Part shown: in pieces, positions 43,820 to 52,846 of the stretch
Numbering within the stretch: position 1 is the first letter of the stretch
Layout of the letters: the number at the start of each line of letters is the position of its first letter
Origin: Phycisphaerales bacterium
GTDB taxonomy: Bacteria > Planctomycetota > Phycisphaerae > UBA1845 > UTPLA1
Assembly: GCA_022360095.1 (NCBI GenBank)
Contig: JAKSDK010000487.1
Location: forward strand, 147,495 to 211,494
DNA length: 64,000 bases
Direction of reading: 5' to 3'
The notes under the pieces: generated by a model
Databases searched by the model: none
What the model was told of the DNA's origin: nothing
What the model saw: only the letters and a program-made list of their open reading frames with translations
Position numbers and translations under genes: made by a program

Positions 43820-45817
43820 TTAACCGAATCGCGCCTTGCAGCAACGGGCAAAGGCCCAGACAAGAACGGCAAGCACGACGAGGGCCAACACGCTCGGCAT
43901 CGCAGCGACGACTTCAGCGGGAGCGCCCAGGGACTTCGCGAAGTCGCTCGCCCAGGCGGACCCAAAACCCTCCGGGGCCTCCTTGTAGTAAAACGCGGCC
44001 CCCGCAACACAGACGCCGAGTAGTCCTTCGCCACCGACCAGACCGGAGCCGAACAACACGCCGTTCTCGCGACGCGACGCCTTTTCGGTCTCGGAGGCCG
44101 CGCGACGTTGGAGCGCCAGCCGTAGGAGGCCGCCGAGGAAAACAGGAACCATGGTGGTCACGGGGAGATAGACCCCGACGGCGAAGGGAAGGCTGGGCAG
44201 TCGCAACAGCTCGACGACGACTGCGATACCTGCGCCGATGGCGACGAGCACCCAGGGAAGCTTCCGCTCAAGAATGCCGTCGATCACGAGTTTCATCAAA
44301 GTGGCCTGCGGGGCGGGCAACGATTCGCTCCCGAACCCGCCCCCGGGCTGCTTGCCGAGCATCATGACGGTCATGCACACGAAAGTCGCGGCGGTCAGCA
44401 CGCCGATCAACTCACCGATCTGCTGGCGCCGCGGCGTTGCCCCCAGAAGGAACCCGGTCTTGAGGTCCTGAGACGTGTCACCGGAGATCGACGCGGCGAT
44501 GGCCACGACGCATCCGACACACAAAGCCGAGACCTTGCCCATCGCGTCCGTCCAGCCCATAAGAAGAAACACAGCCGACGTACCGATCAGCGAAGCGATG
44601 GTCATGCCGCTGGTCGGGTTGGACGTCACCCCGACGAGGCCCACGATCCGTGACGCCACCGTGACGAAAAAGAACGCAAAGACGATCACACACACGGCTG
44701 CAATGAAGTGGACAAGCACGCCGCCCAGTGCGCCGAAAACCTGGGGCACAAAGGCCATGACGAGCAGGATCACGCCGGCGCCGACCGCGACGACGGACAA
44801 CGGCAGGTCGCGACCGGTGCGCAGAACCGTTTCCGACTTGTTCCCAAGCCGGTCGGCGAGTTGCTTCGCGCCAACGCGAAAGCTCTCCACCATCATGGGG
44901 ATGCTGCGAACCAAGGTGATCAGGCCGGCCGTGGCGACGGCGCCGGCACCAATGTAGCGAACATACTTTTCCCAAATCTCACCCGGCCCCATCTCGGTGA
45001 TCAGCTTGTCCAGCTCCGGGTAAAGCGGCTGCGTACGGTCTGCCCCCCACACGCCAATTAACGGAATAATGATTAGCGACGAAAGCAGCCCGCCGCCTAC
45101 CATGATGGCTCCGATCCGCGGCCCTAGAATATAGCCGACGCCGAACAGCGCCGCGGACATCTTCAACCCGAGCTGCGCCTTCGGGATCAAGGGAACGGGA
45201 AACTTGACCGTGCCCGGGAACAGTTTCGCCCAACCAAAGATCGCCTTGAAGAGCGTACCGGCGCCAAGCCCGAGGAACACGTTGCGCGCGCGGCCGCCGC
45301 CGACCTCCGCTGCGACCAGCACTTCGGCACAGGCCGTCCCTTCCGGATAAGGCAGGTGACCGTGCTCGCGCTGAATGAGGAAACGTCGTAGCGGAATCAT
45401 GAAAAGCACGCCGAGCAACCCGCCGCACATGGCCAACAACGTCATTTGCAACAGGCCTGGCGGACTGCCCCAGAGAAACAGGGCAGGCAGTGTGAAGATC
45501 ACACCGCTGGCCACAGAACTCGACGCGCTGCCTACCGTTTGCGACAGATTGGCTTCCAGAATCGTCCCGCGGCGCATCGCGCGAAACGCGGCGACCGTCA
45601 TCACGGCAACGGGAATGGACGTCGATATGGTCAGACCGGCCTGAAGCCCCAGATAGGCGTTGGCCGCGCCGAACACGATGCCGAAGAGGACGCCCGCCAC
45701 GAGCGCTTTGGCCGTGAACTCGGCCGGACTTTCGGTCGCAGACACGTAGGGCTCGTACGTTTCCCCGTCCGGTACGGGTTCATACGCCTGTTGGGAAAGC
45801 CCCTTCTTCGTGCTCAT
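43820..45817 (-). CDS. OPT-family oligopeptide transporter
   Basis: 665 residues with about 15 hydrophobic helices, the normal size for bacterial OPT proteins. Family signatures: EFTAKALVAGVLFGIVFGAA followed by NAYLGLQAGLTISTSIPVAV, LPYPEGTACAEVLVA, GVTSNPTSGMTIASLIGTS, and DTSQDLKTGFLLGATPRRQQ (residues 450-470). It imports oligopeptides, or metal chelates as in the YSL branch, across the inner membrane with protons. GGAGGCGG precedes the ATG. It is transcribed alone, convergent with the WGEN gene, nine bases apart. Confidence 0.93.
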   Translation of the reverse strand: MSTKKGLSQQAYEPVPDGETYEPYVSATESPAEFTAKALVAGVLFGIVFGAANAYLGLQAGLTISTSIPVAVMTVAAFRAMRRGTILEANLSQTVGSASSSVASGVIFTLPALFLWGSPPGLLQMTLLAMCGGLLGVLFMIPLRRFLIQREHGHLPYPEGTACAEVLVAAEVGGGRARNVFLGLGAGTLFKAIFGWAKLFPGTVKFPVPLIPKAQLGLKMSAALFGVGYILGPRIGAIMVGGGLLSSLIIIPLIGVWGADRTQPLYPELDKLITEMGPGEIWEKYVRYIGAGAVATAGLITLVRSIPMMVESFRVGAKQLADRLGNKSETVLRTGRDLPLSVVAVGAGVILLVMAFVPQVFGALGGVLVHFIAAVCVIVFAFFFVTVASRIVGLVGVTSNPTSGMTIASLIGTSAVFLLMGWTDAMGKVSALCVGCVVAIAASISGDTSQDLKTGFLLGATPRRQQIGELIGVLTAATFVCMTVMMLGKQPGGGFGSESLPAPQATLMKLVIDGILERKLPWVLVAIGAGIAVVVELLRLPSLPFAVGVYLPVTTMVPVFLGGLLRLALQRRAASETEKASRRENGVLFGSGLVGGEGLLGVCVAGAAFYYKEAPEGFGSAWASDFAKSLGAPAEVVAAMPSVLALVVLAVLVWAFARCCKARFG

Positions 45818-45920
45818 GCCGCCTCCGCGCCTCGAATTCTGCGACTGCGACGTCGCATCCTAGTGGCGGTTACGCGAAGGCGTCAATCACCCGACTGTCC
45901 GAACGGAATCCTCGCGATGA

Positions 45921-46280
45921 TTAGTTGATAATCTCCACGATCGCCTCGACCTCGACGATGATCCCGTCCATCTCGCAGCCAACTTGAAGGTCATCGCGTC
46001 CCCGAAGCCGAAGACGTGACGACACACCGGGTGTCGTCACCCGATCGAAGTCCGCGTTGGGAACATCGAACCCCTGGAAGAGGTGGTAGACGACGTTCGT
46101 GGAATCGACCCAGACGGGACAACTGCCGACGAAGGGGATCGGCCTCTCTTCAAACGTCCCGCGCGCAATGAAACTTGAACTGGGCAAATCCGGGAAGAAA
46201 TCGCCCAATGATGGAACGCAAGCCGTGAGGCTTGAAACCGTGAAGACCGACATCGCCAAGGCTAAGAAACGCTTTTGCAT
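45921..46280 (-). CDS. Small lipoprotein, unknown function
   Basis: 119 residues from the ATG at 46280, which follows GGGGAGG; the frame extends to 46295. The signal peptide MQKRFLALAMSVFTVSSLTAC ends in a good lipobox (SLTAC). The mature part has no known domain; it is acidic and contains SCPVWVDSTNVVYHLFQGFD followed by VTTPGVSSRLRLRGRDDLQV, two beta-strand-rich segments. Single gene. Nothing in the neighbourhood points to a role. Confidence 0.68.
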   Translation of the reverse strand: MQKRFLALAMSVFTVSSLTACVPSLGDFFPDLPSSSFIARGTFEERPIPFVGSCPVWVDSTNVVYHLFQGFDVPNADFDRVTTPGVSSRLRLRGRDDLQVGCEMDGIIVEVEAIVEIIN

Positions 46281-46635
46281 TCGATTCCTCCCCAATTCAA
46301 TGACCCCGTGCGCTTCGTCAACGTACGTGGCTCATGACATCGTGATCGATTCGTCAAATTCGCGATCGTTGACATCGCGAACCGATCAACATGACAAGAA
46401 ATGTAAATCCCCCTTCCCCCGATCCCCATTCCCCACTCTATTTTAGCCGGTCGCCCCCTCCGAAACATTGCAATCCGCCGTTCAAATCTCGTACAATTCA
46501 CACGGTGTTATCGGCCCGAAAGCCCCGCCGGTAACGGACCTTTCGTGGGGACCGCGCGGAAAACCATTTCATGAGAGTGCATTGCCCGGCACGCCGGTGC
46601 GTGTTGCCGACAGTCTTTTTTTGGAGGAAAGAAAG
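46281..46635. other. Divergent intergenic region
   Basis: About 355 bases between the small lipoprotein and the PEP-CTERM gene. The plus-strand frame is open from 46468 but lacks a ribosome site before the ATG at 46636. A T-rich run after a short GC hairpin occurs at 46590-46622, directly before the GGAGGAAAG ribosome site. Both promoters are expected here, but no strong match was found. Confidence 0.3.
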
Positions 46636-47571
46636 ATGCGCCCCAGACTCTCCCTTTTGGCCGTTTGCGTCGTTGTAGTTTTCACGACATCTACACAGGC
46701 GGATTTCCTCATGATCCCCGACTCGGGAAATGACCGAGTCGGGATCTACAGCGCGGCCGACGGCTCCCTGGTCGACGCGAACTTCATCGACATCGCGGCC
46801 GCGGCGGCATCCGTAGGATACGCCGGCGGACTGACCCCAATCGAGGCGTTGGAGGTCAATGGAGAAGTGTGGGTGACCGATCAAGTCGCCGATCGCATCT
46901 GGCGTTTCGATACGTCGGGCAACTTTATCGCCGACTTGGCCGTGGGCCAGATCGACAACGCCCGTGGCTTTGAGGTCGTAGGCGACACGGTATACATCGC
47001 CCAAGGCGCGACAGCCGACCAGCCGGAAGGCATTGTGACACTTGACGTGCCTTCATTGACATTGACCGGCTCTTTCGCATCCGCGCCCGCGGGCGACATC
47101 AACTATTTCGACGTCGAGTTCTACAACGGCGAACTGTTCGTGCCCAACATTGACACCGGCAACGACGGCATCGAACGGTTCAACCTGGCCGGAACATTCC
47201 TCGGCTTCTTCGCCCAATCCGACGGCGTCACGGATTTCGACTTCCTTCAGCAGCTCGCACCGCGCTCATCCAACGGAAACCTCCTGGCCGGCGGCTTCAG
47301 CCCCCCTTCCGGAGTCTACGAGTTTCAGTCGGACGGCACGCCGCTGGGCATCACGGCCGGTCTCGACTTTGGGCCGCGCGGCGTCTATGAACTCGGCAAT
47401 GGAGACGTCCTGTGGACCAACGGCACTTGGGTCCGGACAGATGCCGACATCAGGGATTCGGGCGGTCAATATCGTTACATCACCCCGACCACGATCCCGG
47501 AGCCAGCAACCCTGCTGCTGCTGGCCATGGGCGGATTTGCAATGATTCGCCGCAGAAATCCTCAATCATAG
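46636..47571 (+). CDS. PEP-CTERM protein with NHL/beta-propeller-like body
   Basis: 311 residues from the ATG at 46636, eight bases after GGAGG. Signal peptide RPRLSLLAVCVVVVFTTSTQA. The body has propeller-like blades (FLMIPDSGNDRVGIYSAADG, EVWVTDQVADRIWRFDTSGN, ELFVPNIDTGNDGIERFNLA, LLAGGFSPPSGVYEFQSDGT). The C-terminus TIPEPATLLLLAMGGFAMIRR followed by RNPQS is a canonical PEP-CTERM tail. Substrate or partner unknown. REP-like hairpins follow its stop. Confidence 0.84.
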   Translation: MRPRLSLLAVCVVVVFTTSTQADFLMIPDSGNDRVGIYSAADGSLVDANFIDIAAAAASVGYAGGLTPIEALEVNGEVWVTDQVADRIWRFDTSGNFIADLAVGQIDNARGFEVVGDTVYIAQGATADQPEGIVTLDVPSLTLTGSFASAPAGDINYFDVEFYNGELFVPNIDTGNDGIERFNLAGTFLGFFAQSDGVTDFDFLQQLAPRSSNGNLLAGGFSPPSGVYEFQSDGTPLGITAGLDFGPRGVYELGNGDVLWTNGTWVRTDADIRDSGGQYRYITPTTIPEPATLLLLAMGGFAMIRRRNPQS

Positions 47572-47631
47572 AAAAAAGACGTCCACCGACATGCCGTGCA
47601 TGTCATGAAATGTCAGAAGGGCGCACAGCCG

Positions 47632-47705
47632 GAACCGAGAATCCCACCTCGGTCCCACGCTGGAATCCCTCAACAGACGCTGGACCGAGAATCCCTTCTC
47701 GGTCC
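47632..47705. repeat. Two REP-like hairpins (one degenerate)
   Basis: A perfect hairpin at 47682-47705 has arms GGACCGAGAA and TTCTCGGTCC with loop TCCC. A degenerate copy at 47632-47655 keeps the ACCGAG and CTCGGT stem around AATCCCAC. The same unit occurs near 54.3 kb and twice at 55.3-55.4 kb. It lies between the PEP-CTERM gene and the first HAF gene and could also work as a terminator. Confidence 0.75.
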
Positions 47706-47799
47706 CAGGTCTAAATTGAGACGTCGATAGACACTCTGTCATTCGCTATAATATGGCCGGTTCGGATTCGGAACAATTCATCACCGGAGGAGATTGGCC

Positions 47800-48972
47800 A
47801 TGCACCGGAATGACCCACGTCCTCGTTGGGGCTCCTTGTCCCTGACCTCACCATGGTGTTCGACCGCCCTCCTGGTCCTGACACTCGTCACGGGCACGTC
47901 CTGTGACCAGCCCGGGGTACTGACGCTACCTACGACCTTTGAGGGACAGTCCATCTTCTCATTCACCGACATGTCCGGCGACGGCAGCGTGATCGTCGGC
48001 TCATTACTGCTAACAAACGAAAGTTCGGCGAAAGATTTCGCCTCGGAGCTCTCGCCGCCACTGCCGGAAACCGAGGCGTTTCGGTGGACGGCCGGCGGCG
48101 GAATCGAACCCATCGGATTCGTCGACCGCGTCGACGACTTCAGAATGAGTCGCGCCAACGCCATCTCTGCAAACGGTCGCGTCATCCTGGGCCGTTCACG
48201 CACACTTGAAGGTGAGGGGGCCTTTCGATGGACGCGGACCGGAGGATTCGCTCAGCTTCCTCCCCATCCCGATTCGACCTCGATCACCGCCAAAGACCTG
48301 TCGGCGAACGGGTCCGTCGTCGTCGGCCACACGGGGACGGTTCCCACCGGTGCATTTCGATGGACGGAGGCCGACGGCTATCAGCAAATTCAAGTGCCGC
48401 CCCTGGAAAGCGCGCGACGGACCTCGGCGAACTTCGTCTCGGACAATGGTCGAACCATCGTGGGTGAAGTCGGCATAAGTAATCGAAGAGATCTGACCTT
48501 TCGATGGACGCAAGAAGCCGGCGCCGTCTTGATCGAAGAAACGGCCGACTATGACACCATCAAGCCGTACGACCTCTCCGGCGACGGCTCAACCGTCGTC
48601 GGACGATTGCATGCCAGCATCACTGCACCGTCATCCCCATTTCGCTGGACGGAGGAAGCAGGTGTCGTCGACCTGGTCGGTCTGCCGGGCGAGCGCATCG
48701 GCGGCGTTGCCCACGCCACGTCGTTCGACGGATCTGTCATCGTCGGCAAGACCAGCATCGGCGAAAGGGGTTCCGTCGCGTTCATCTGGGATGCCGTGAA
48801 CGGGATGCGGACCATTCTCAGCGTGCTGCCCGAAGAGGATGCCGCCCTGTTCGAGGGTTGGACGCTGAAATCGGCCGACCTGATCTCCGCCGACGGTCGC
48901 ACGGTTGCCGGTGTAGGTATTAATCCTGACGGCGACACCGAGATTTGGGTGGTACGCCTGCCGGCACGCTGA
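47800..48972 (+). CDS. HAF-repeat lipoprotein, paralogue 1 of 3
   Basis: 390 residues from the ATG at 47800, nine bases after GGAGG. The lipobox is LVTGTSC. The body consists of HAF-type repeats with two alternating motifs: one like AFRWTAGGGIEPIGFVD and FRWTEEAGVVDLVGLPGE, the other like MSGDGSVIVGS and ISANGRVILGRSRT. The C-terminus FIWDAVNGMRTILSVLPEED is shared with both following genes. HAF proteins are extracellular and without an assigned role. A TATAAT at 47747-47752 may be the -10 of its promoter. Confidence 0.85.
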   Translation: MHRNDPRPRWGSLSLTSPWCSTALLVLTLVTGTSCDQPGVLTLPTTFEGQSIFSFTDMSGDGSVIVGSLLLTNESSAKDFASELSPPLPETEAFRWTAGGGIEPIGFVDRVDDFRMSRANAISANGRVILGRSRTLEGEGAFRWTRTGGFAQLPPHPDSTSITAKDLSANGSVVVGHTGTVPTGAFRWTEADGYQQIQVPPLESARRTSANFVSDNGRTIVGEVGISNRRDLTFRWTQEAGAVLIEETADYDTIKPYDLSGDGSTVVGRLHASITAPSSPFRWTEEAGVVDLVGLPGERIGGVAHATSFDGSVIVGKTSIGERGSVAFIWDAVNGMRTILSVLPEEDAALFEGWTLKSADLISADGRTVAGVGINPDGDTEIWVVRLPAR

Positions 48973-49019
48973 AGCAAAGAATACATCACCTCGCGTTCAA
49001 TAGATTGGAGAGCTCGACC

Positions 49020-50198
49020 ATGCACTGGAATTGCCTGCGTCATCGTTGGGGGTCTTTGCATTTTCCTGCATTACGATCGTACTTGCCGGCGCTGTTGCTG
49101 ATCCTCGTCGCCAGCGCATCTTGCGAACAGACCGGGGTCTTGACGCTCGGCACGACAATGGAGGGAGATCGAATTTTCGACATCACGGGCATGTCCGGCG
49201 ACGGCAGCGTCATCGTCGGCACGATGTCGTTTAAAAGAACGACGGCCAAGTCAATCACCGCGCCCTTCTCTACTCCCTTGGAAACACAGGCGTTTCGCTG
49301 GACGGCCGCCGGCGGAATCGAACCCCTCGGATTCATCGGCCCCGCCAACTTCAACACCAGTAAGGCCGAAGCCATTTCTGCGAACGGCCGTGTCATCATC
49401 GGAGAATCGAGCTCGCCTGACGACATTCAGCCCTTTCGATGGACGCCTACGGGCCGGTTCGCTCCGCTAAATACCCCTCCCGATTCGTTTGCGCGCGTCC
49501 GGGTCGCCGACGTGTCGAGCGACGGTTCCGTCGTTGTCGGCAATGCAACTGTAAACGAAGTACAGGCCAGGGCATTTCGATGGACACCGTTCACCGGCTA
49601 TCAAATATTAGACGTTCCCTTTCTGCTGGAAAGCGACACAATCCAGGCGAATTTTGTGTCCGACAACGGTCGAGTCATCGTAGGACACATCAGCGACGGT
49701 CGAAGCAGTCGGATCTTCCGTTGGACTGCGGGGTCCGGCGCTGTTGTGCTCGATAACCCGACCGACAGGAGTTCCAGAAGCAAGGCGCTCGATCTCTCCG
49801 GTGACGGTTCGACCATCGTCGGCTTCTTTGGCGGCACCGGGGAAGCCGAACCATTCCGGTGGACTCAGGCAGAGGGCTTCGTCAACCTGGGCGGTCTGCC
49901 GGGTGAACTTGTCAAAGGCATGCCCCGCGCTACATCGTTCAACGGTTCCGTCGTCGTCGGTATGACCGCCGTCGGTGAATCGGATTTCTCCTACACCCCT
50001 TTCATTTGGGATGCCAGGAACGGAATGCGGACCATTCTCAGCCTGCTCTCGGAAGAGGACGCCGCCCTGCTCAAAAACTGGAGGCTGGAATCGGCAGACC
50101 TGATCTCAGCCGACGGCCGCACGATCGCCGGCTTGGACCGGAATTCTGAGGGTGTTGTGGACGTTTGGGTGGTACGCCTGTCTCACCCTTTGCTCTGA
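49020..50198 (+). CDS. HAF-repeat lipoprotein, paralogue 2 of 3
   Basis: 392 residues from the ATG at 49020, nine bases after GGAG. Lipobox LVASASC. Motifs as in its neighbours (AFRWTAAGGIEPLGFIGPAN, MSGDGSVIVGTMSF, FIWDARNGMRTILSLLSEED). It starts 47 bases after paralogue 1. The start region (ACCATGCACTGGAATTG) is the same as in paralogue 3, so these two probably arose from the more recent duplication, while paralogue 1 is more divergent at its start. The frame opens upstream at 48945, inside paralogue 1, without support. Confidence 0.85.
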   Translation: MHWNCLRHRWGSLHFPALRSYLPALLLILVASASCEQTGVLTLGTTMEGDRIFDITGMSGDGSVIVGTMSFKRTTAKSITAPFSTPLETQAFRWTAAGGIEPLGFIGPANFNTSKAEAISANGRVIIGESSSPDDIQPFRWTPTGRFAPLNTPPDSFARVRVADVSSDGSVVVGNATVNEVQARAFRWTPFTGYQILDVPFLLESDTIQANFVSDNGRVIVGHISDGRSSRIFRWTAGSGAVVLDNPTDRSSRSKALDLSGDGSTIVGFFGGTGEAEPFRWTQAEGFVNLGGLPGELVKGMPRATSFNGSVVVGMTAVGESDFSYTPFIWDARNGMRTILSLLSEEDAALLKNWRLESADLISADGRTIAGLDRNSEGVVDVWVVRLSHPLL

Positions 50199-50296
50199 AA
50201 CAAAGGATCGATCCCCTCGCAGACGACGAGATCGATCGGCGTGCTGTCATTCGTCATACTAGGACTGGTTCGGAACACGACGGGAGGAGTTTGACC

Positions 50297-51442
50297 ATGC
50301 ACTGGAATTGTTTTCGTTGTCGTTTTAGTTCTCTGTCATATCGATGGGTCCTGCCGACCCTGTTGCTGACCCTCGTCACGGGCACATCCTGCGACCGGAC
50401 CGGCGTCCTGACGCTCGGCACCGGACCGGACGGAGATCGAATCATCAGCCTCGCCGGCATCTCCGGTGACGGCAGCGTCATCGTCGGAACGATTCCGTTC
50501 ATTGACGAGAAACGCGACTCGGGCCTCTCCTTCGCCCAAGAGACTCAGGCGTTTCGCTGGACAGCCGGCGGCGGAATCGAGCCTCTCGGCTTCATCGGCC
50601 CCGCAGACTTTAACGAAAGCGTCGCCGGCGCCATCTCCGCAAACGGCCGGGTCATCCTCGGCTACTCAAGCTCACCCGAGGGGAATCAGAGCTTTCGATG
50701 GACGCGTCTCGGCGGGTTTGCCCCGCTCGAAACACCTTCCGATTCAATCAATTTCGCCGCGGCGACCGGCCTGTCCAGTGACGGTTCCGTGATCATCGGC
50801 CGTGCCATGACGAAATCACCCAGTCGATTCATGGCCTTCCGATGGACGGAGCGCGACGGTTATCAATTCTTCAACGTGCCTTCTCTGGAGAAGGAGTCAG
50901 CCTGGGCCACCGACATCTCGAACGACGGTCGTGTCATTGTCGGTCTGGTCAGCATGGCGGGAGATCGGACCTTTCGCTGGACGGCGGAGACCGGTGCCGT
51001 CGTGCTGGACGACTTCACCGAGAATTGTGGCAGCACGCCGTTCGATATCTCCGGCGACGGCTCGACCATCATCGGACAATTGTGTCGCAATTCCAATGAC
51101 CCGGCTCCGTTTCGCTGGACCGAGGCGGAAGGCTTCGTCACCCTGGGCGGCCTTCCGGGTGAGCGCGAGTCAGGCTCTGCCCGTGCCACGTCGTACAACG
51201 GCTCCGTCATCGTCGGCACCACTCGTATCAACGAAAGAGATTCAACCGCTTTCATTTGGGATGCCGTCAACGGAATGCGAACCATTCTCAGCTTGCTGTC
51301 GGAAGAAGATCTCGCCCTTCTTGAAGGCTGGTCGCTGGAATCAGCCGATCTCCTTTCCGCCGACGGCCGCACGGTGGCCGGCTTAGGTCGAAACCCCGAG
51401 GGCAACCGTGACATCTGGGTGGTCCGACTGCCGCTATTTTGA
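50297..51442 (+). CDS. HAF-repeat lipoprotein, paralogue 3 of 3
   Basis: 381 residues from the ATG at 50297, after GGGAGGAG. Lipobox LVTGTSC. Repeats as in the others: AFRWTAGGGIEPLGFIGPAD, ISGDGSVIVGTIPF, FRWTEAEGFVTLGGLPGERE, FIWDAVNGMRTILSLLSEED. The 98-base gap to paralogue 2 contains a stretch (CTGTCATTCG, then GGTTCGGA) that is also found before paralogue 1, so the promoter region was duplicated with the gene. A hairpin terminator lies after its stop. Confidence 0.85.
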   Translation: MHWNCFRCRFSSLSYRWVLPTLLLTLVTGTSCDRTGVLTLGTGPDGDRIISLAGISGDGSVIVGTIPFIDEKRDSGLSFAQETQAFRWTAGGGIEPLGFIGPADFNESVAGAISANGRVILGYSSSPEGNQSFRWTRLGGFAPLETPSDSINFAAATGLSSDGSVIIGRAMTKSPSRFMAFRWTERDGYQFFNVPSLEKESAWATDISNDGRVIVGLVSMAGDRTFRWTAETGAVVLDDFTENCGSTPFDISGDGSTIIGQLCRNSNDPAPFRWTEAEGFVTLGGLPGERESGSARATSYNGSVIVGTTRINERDSTAFIWDAVNGMRTILSLLSEEDLALLEGWSLESADLLSADGRTVAGLGRNPEGNRDIWVVRLPLF

Positions 51443-51485
51443 CTTCGCTTTCGAACGCCGATTGAGAATCACATCACAAAACGAA

Positions 51486-51518
51486 ACGGCGGCCGTCGTC
51501 GCGAGACGCGGCCGCCGT
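51486..51518. terminator. Bidirectional hairpin terminator
   Basis: Perfect 10-bp stem, ACGGCGGCCG (51486-51495) and CGGCCGCCGT (51509-51518), with a 13-base loop, placed between two convergent genes. On the minus strand it is followed by TTCGTTTTGTG, a T-rich tail, so it best serves the minus-strand gene at 51543. Confidence 0.6.
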
Positions 51519-51542
51519 CTGTATGTCGAAGATGAACGAAAC

Positions 51543-51986
51543 CTAGGCCGCCTGCCGCGTGACCGCATTGTCCACGGTCGCGCCCTCCGGCGCGGGCGGC
51601 TTGTCGGTAGGCCCATCCTTCGGGGCCTTCATCAATTTGAAGACCGAACCGTTGTAATAGACCTCGGTCTTATAGGTCTTGTCGCCCGGCCACATGTGGC
51701 AGCTTCGGATGGTCGACGTCACGCAAATGGCGTAGTCCAGGGCCACGCTCAGACGACTGCTCAGCCGCTCGAAAGGTAGGTGCCGGTCGGTCCGTAATAC
51801 CTCGTCGGTCGTCTCCATCAGTTCCGTTTCGCGCCGAAACATCAACTCCGACATGCACGCCCCGGCCACGGCAAGGAGTTCCATGTCCTCCCATTCTTCG
51901 CCTTCTCTGGGGCAGGTGATGTACCGTCCGTGATCGAGCGAGTCAATGATGGACCGCAGTCTACTTCGTTTGAACTTGATAATCAT
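51543..51986 (-). CDS. Hypothetical protein, unknown family
   Basis: 147 residues from the ATG at 51986, behind GGGAGG; the frame is open to 52361 but the upstream part reads like noncoding sequence. The N-terminus is basic (MIIKFKRSRLRSIIDSLDHG), followed by a helical region with two methionine-rich stretches (EDMELLAVAGACMSELMFRR, ETELMETTDEVLRTDRH). The C-terminus is proline-rich. No signal peptide, membrane segment or known motif. It may regulate or be unrelated to the island on its right, from which it diverges. Confidence 0.55.
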   Translation of the reverse strand: MIIKFKRSRLRSIIDSLDHGRYITCPREGEEWEDMELLAVAGACMSELMFRRETELMETTDEVLRTDRHLPFERLSSRLSVALDYAICVTSTIRSCHMWPGDKTYKTEVYYNGSVFKLMKAPKDGPTDKPPAPEGATVDNAVTRQAA

Positions 51987-52474
51987 GTGGGGAGACCTCC
52001 CTTCAGACAGCCCACCACCCATCTGGCTATCCGTTCCAAGAGAAACGGCCGGGCCCTCGCGGGTTACCGCAGGTAGGTGGTGGGACGACTGGTTTGCGCG
52101 CAGATATGCGCACATTGAAGCACATAGAACGGCTCTTGGATTCATAGCGTCTGCAAGCGTACCACGACGTCGACAGGCGTCAAGAAAATTTTCGGAATTT
52201 TTTAGGGGAGGTTTATTAGGCGGGCTGTGCTCCGAATGTCCCAACGGGATAGCGGCCCGGCCTCCCAAGGCACAACCCATTAGGGTGAATTGTTCGATGG
52301 ATTCACCTTCTTCGAAGAAGAAAGCGAAGAAAAAGACGTGGGTGTGTTCTGATTTCACCAAGTTTTACCATCCCCCCTTGACCTACGACATATTGAGCAC
52401 TAGAATACCTTGGCACCCCAAATCTGGGGGTCTCCACGTGGCCGAAGGAAGTTTTTCATTAGGAGATCTCTCAA
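51987..52474. other. Intergenic region at the left edge of the accessory island
   Basis: About 490 bases. The open frames crossing it on both strands are extensions of neighbours without ribosome sites. The base composition turns less GC-rich from about 52.17 kb. The only clear signal is the promoter at 52378-52406. Confidence 0.4.
52378..52406 (+). promoter_or_regulatory. Near-consensus promoter of the nuclease island
   Basis: TTGACC at 52378-52383, a 17-base spacer, and TAGAAT at 52401-52406, 68 bases before the nuclease start. Ten of twelve box positions match the sigma-70 consensus with ideal spacing. No operator palindrome was seen around it. Confidence 0.72.
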
Positions 52475-52813
52475 ATGGCGCAGAAACAAAACCAGACAAA
52501 ATTTGGCACAAAAGCAGAAAAAAAGGTCGCTGACCAATTACGCCGAATGGGCGCGAAAGTTGAGCGAAGCCCCGGCAGTCGTGGTGCCGCCGATCTAAAG
52601 GTGAAGTTCGACAAGAAGACTTGGGACATACAAGTCAAGGCAAGTAGAACGAATGAAGCCGCGGAATTATCCGCGCGGGATCGCCAGCGGCTTAACAGTC
52701 AAGCTAATCGAGACAACGCGACCCCTGTCTTAGCACAGGTGACACCGAATGGAATCGAGTACAAGTCCACACGGAGCGGTCGGAAGGTGGACCCAAAATC
52801 AAAGAAGTCGTAA
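52475..52813 (+). CDS. Small PD-(D/E)XK nuclease-fold protein (Mrr/Hjc-like)
   Basis: 112 residues. The fold is read from an N-terminal helix KFGTKAEKKVADQLRRMGAK with Glu15, then ERSPGSRGAADLKVKFDKKT with Asp40, and WDIQVKASR with Gln53 and Lys55. The order Glu, Asp, Gln-x-Lys is the Mrr-type variant of the PD-(D/E)XK active site, and the RSPGSRG-AxD segment resembles archaeal Hjc resolvases. The C-terminus is lysine-rich. AGGAG lies nine bases before the ATG and a strong promoter 68 bases before. First gene of a four-gene unit with a less GC-rich sequence. DNA cleavage is inferred from the motif. Confidence 0.72.
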   Translation: MAQKQNQTKFGTKAEKKVADQLRRMGAKVERSPGSRGAADLKVKFDKKTWDIQVKASRTNEAAELSARDRQRLNSQANRDNATPVLAQVTPNGIEYKSTRSGRKVDPKSKKS

Positions 52814-52846
52814 GAAACGAACCAATGCCAACGAGCAAGACGTCCT

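Noticed and set aside
51946..52533. 195-residue plus-strand protein covering the island promoter
   Set aside because: No ribosome site or domain; it overlaps the real minus-strand gene at its left and the nuclease start at its right in another frame.
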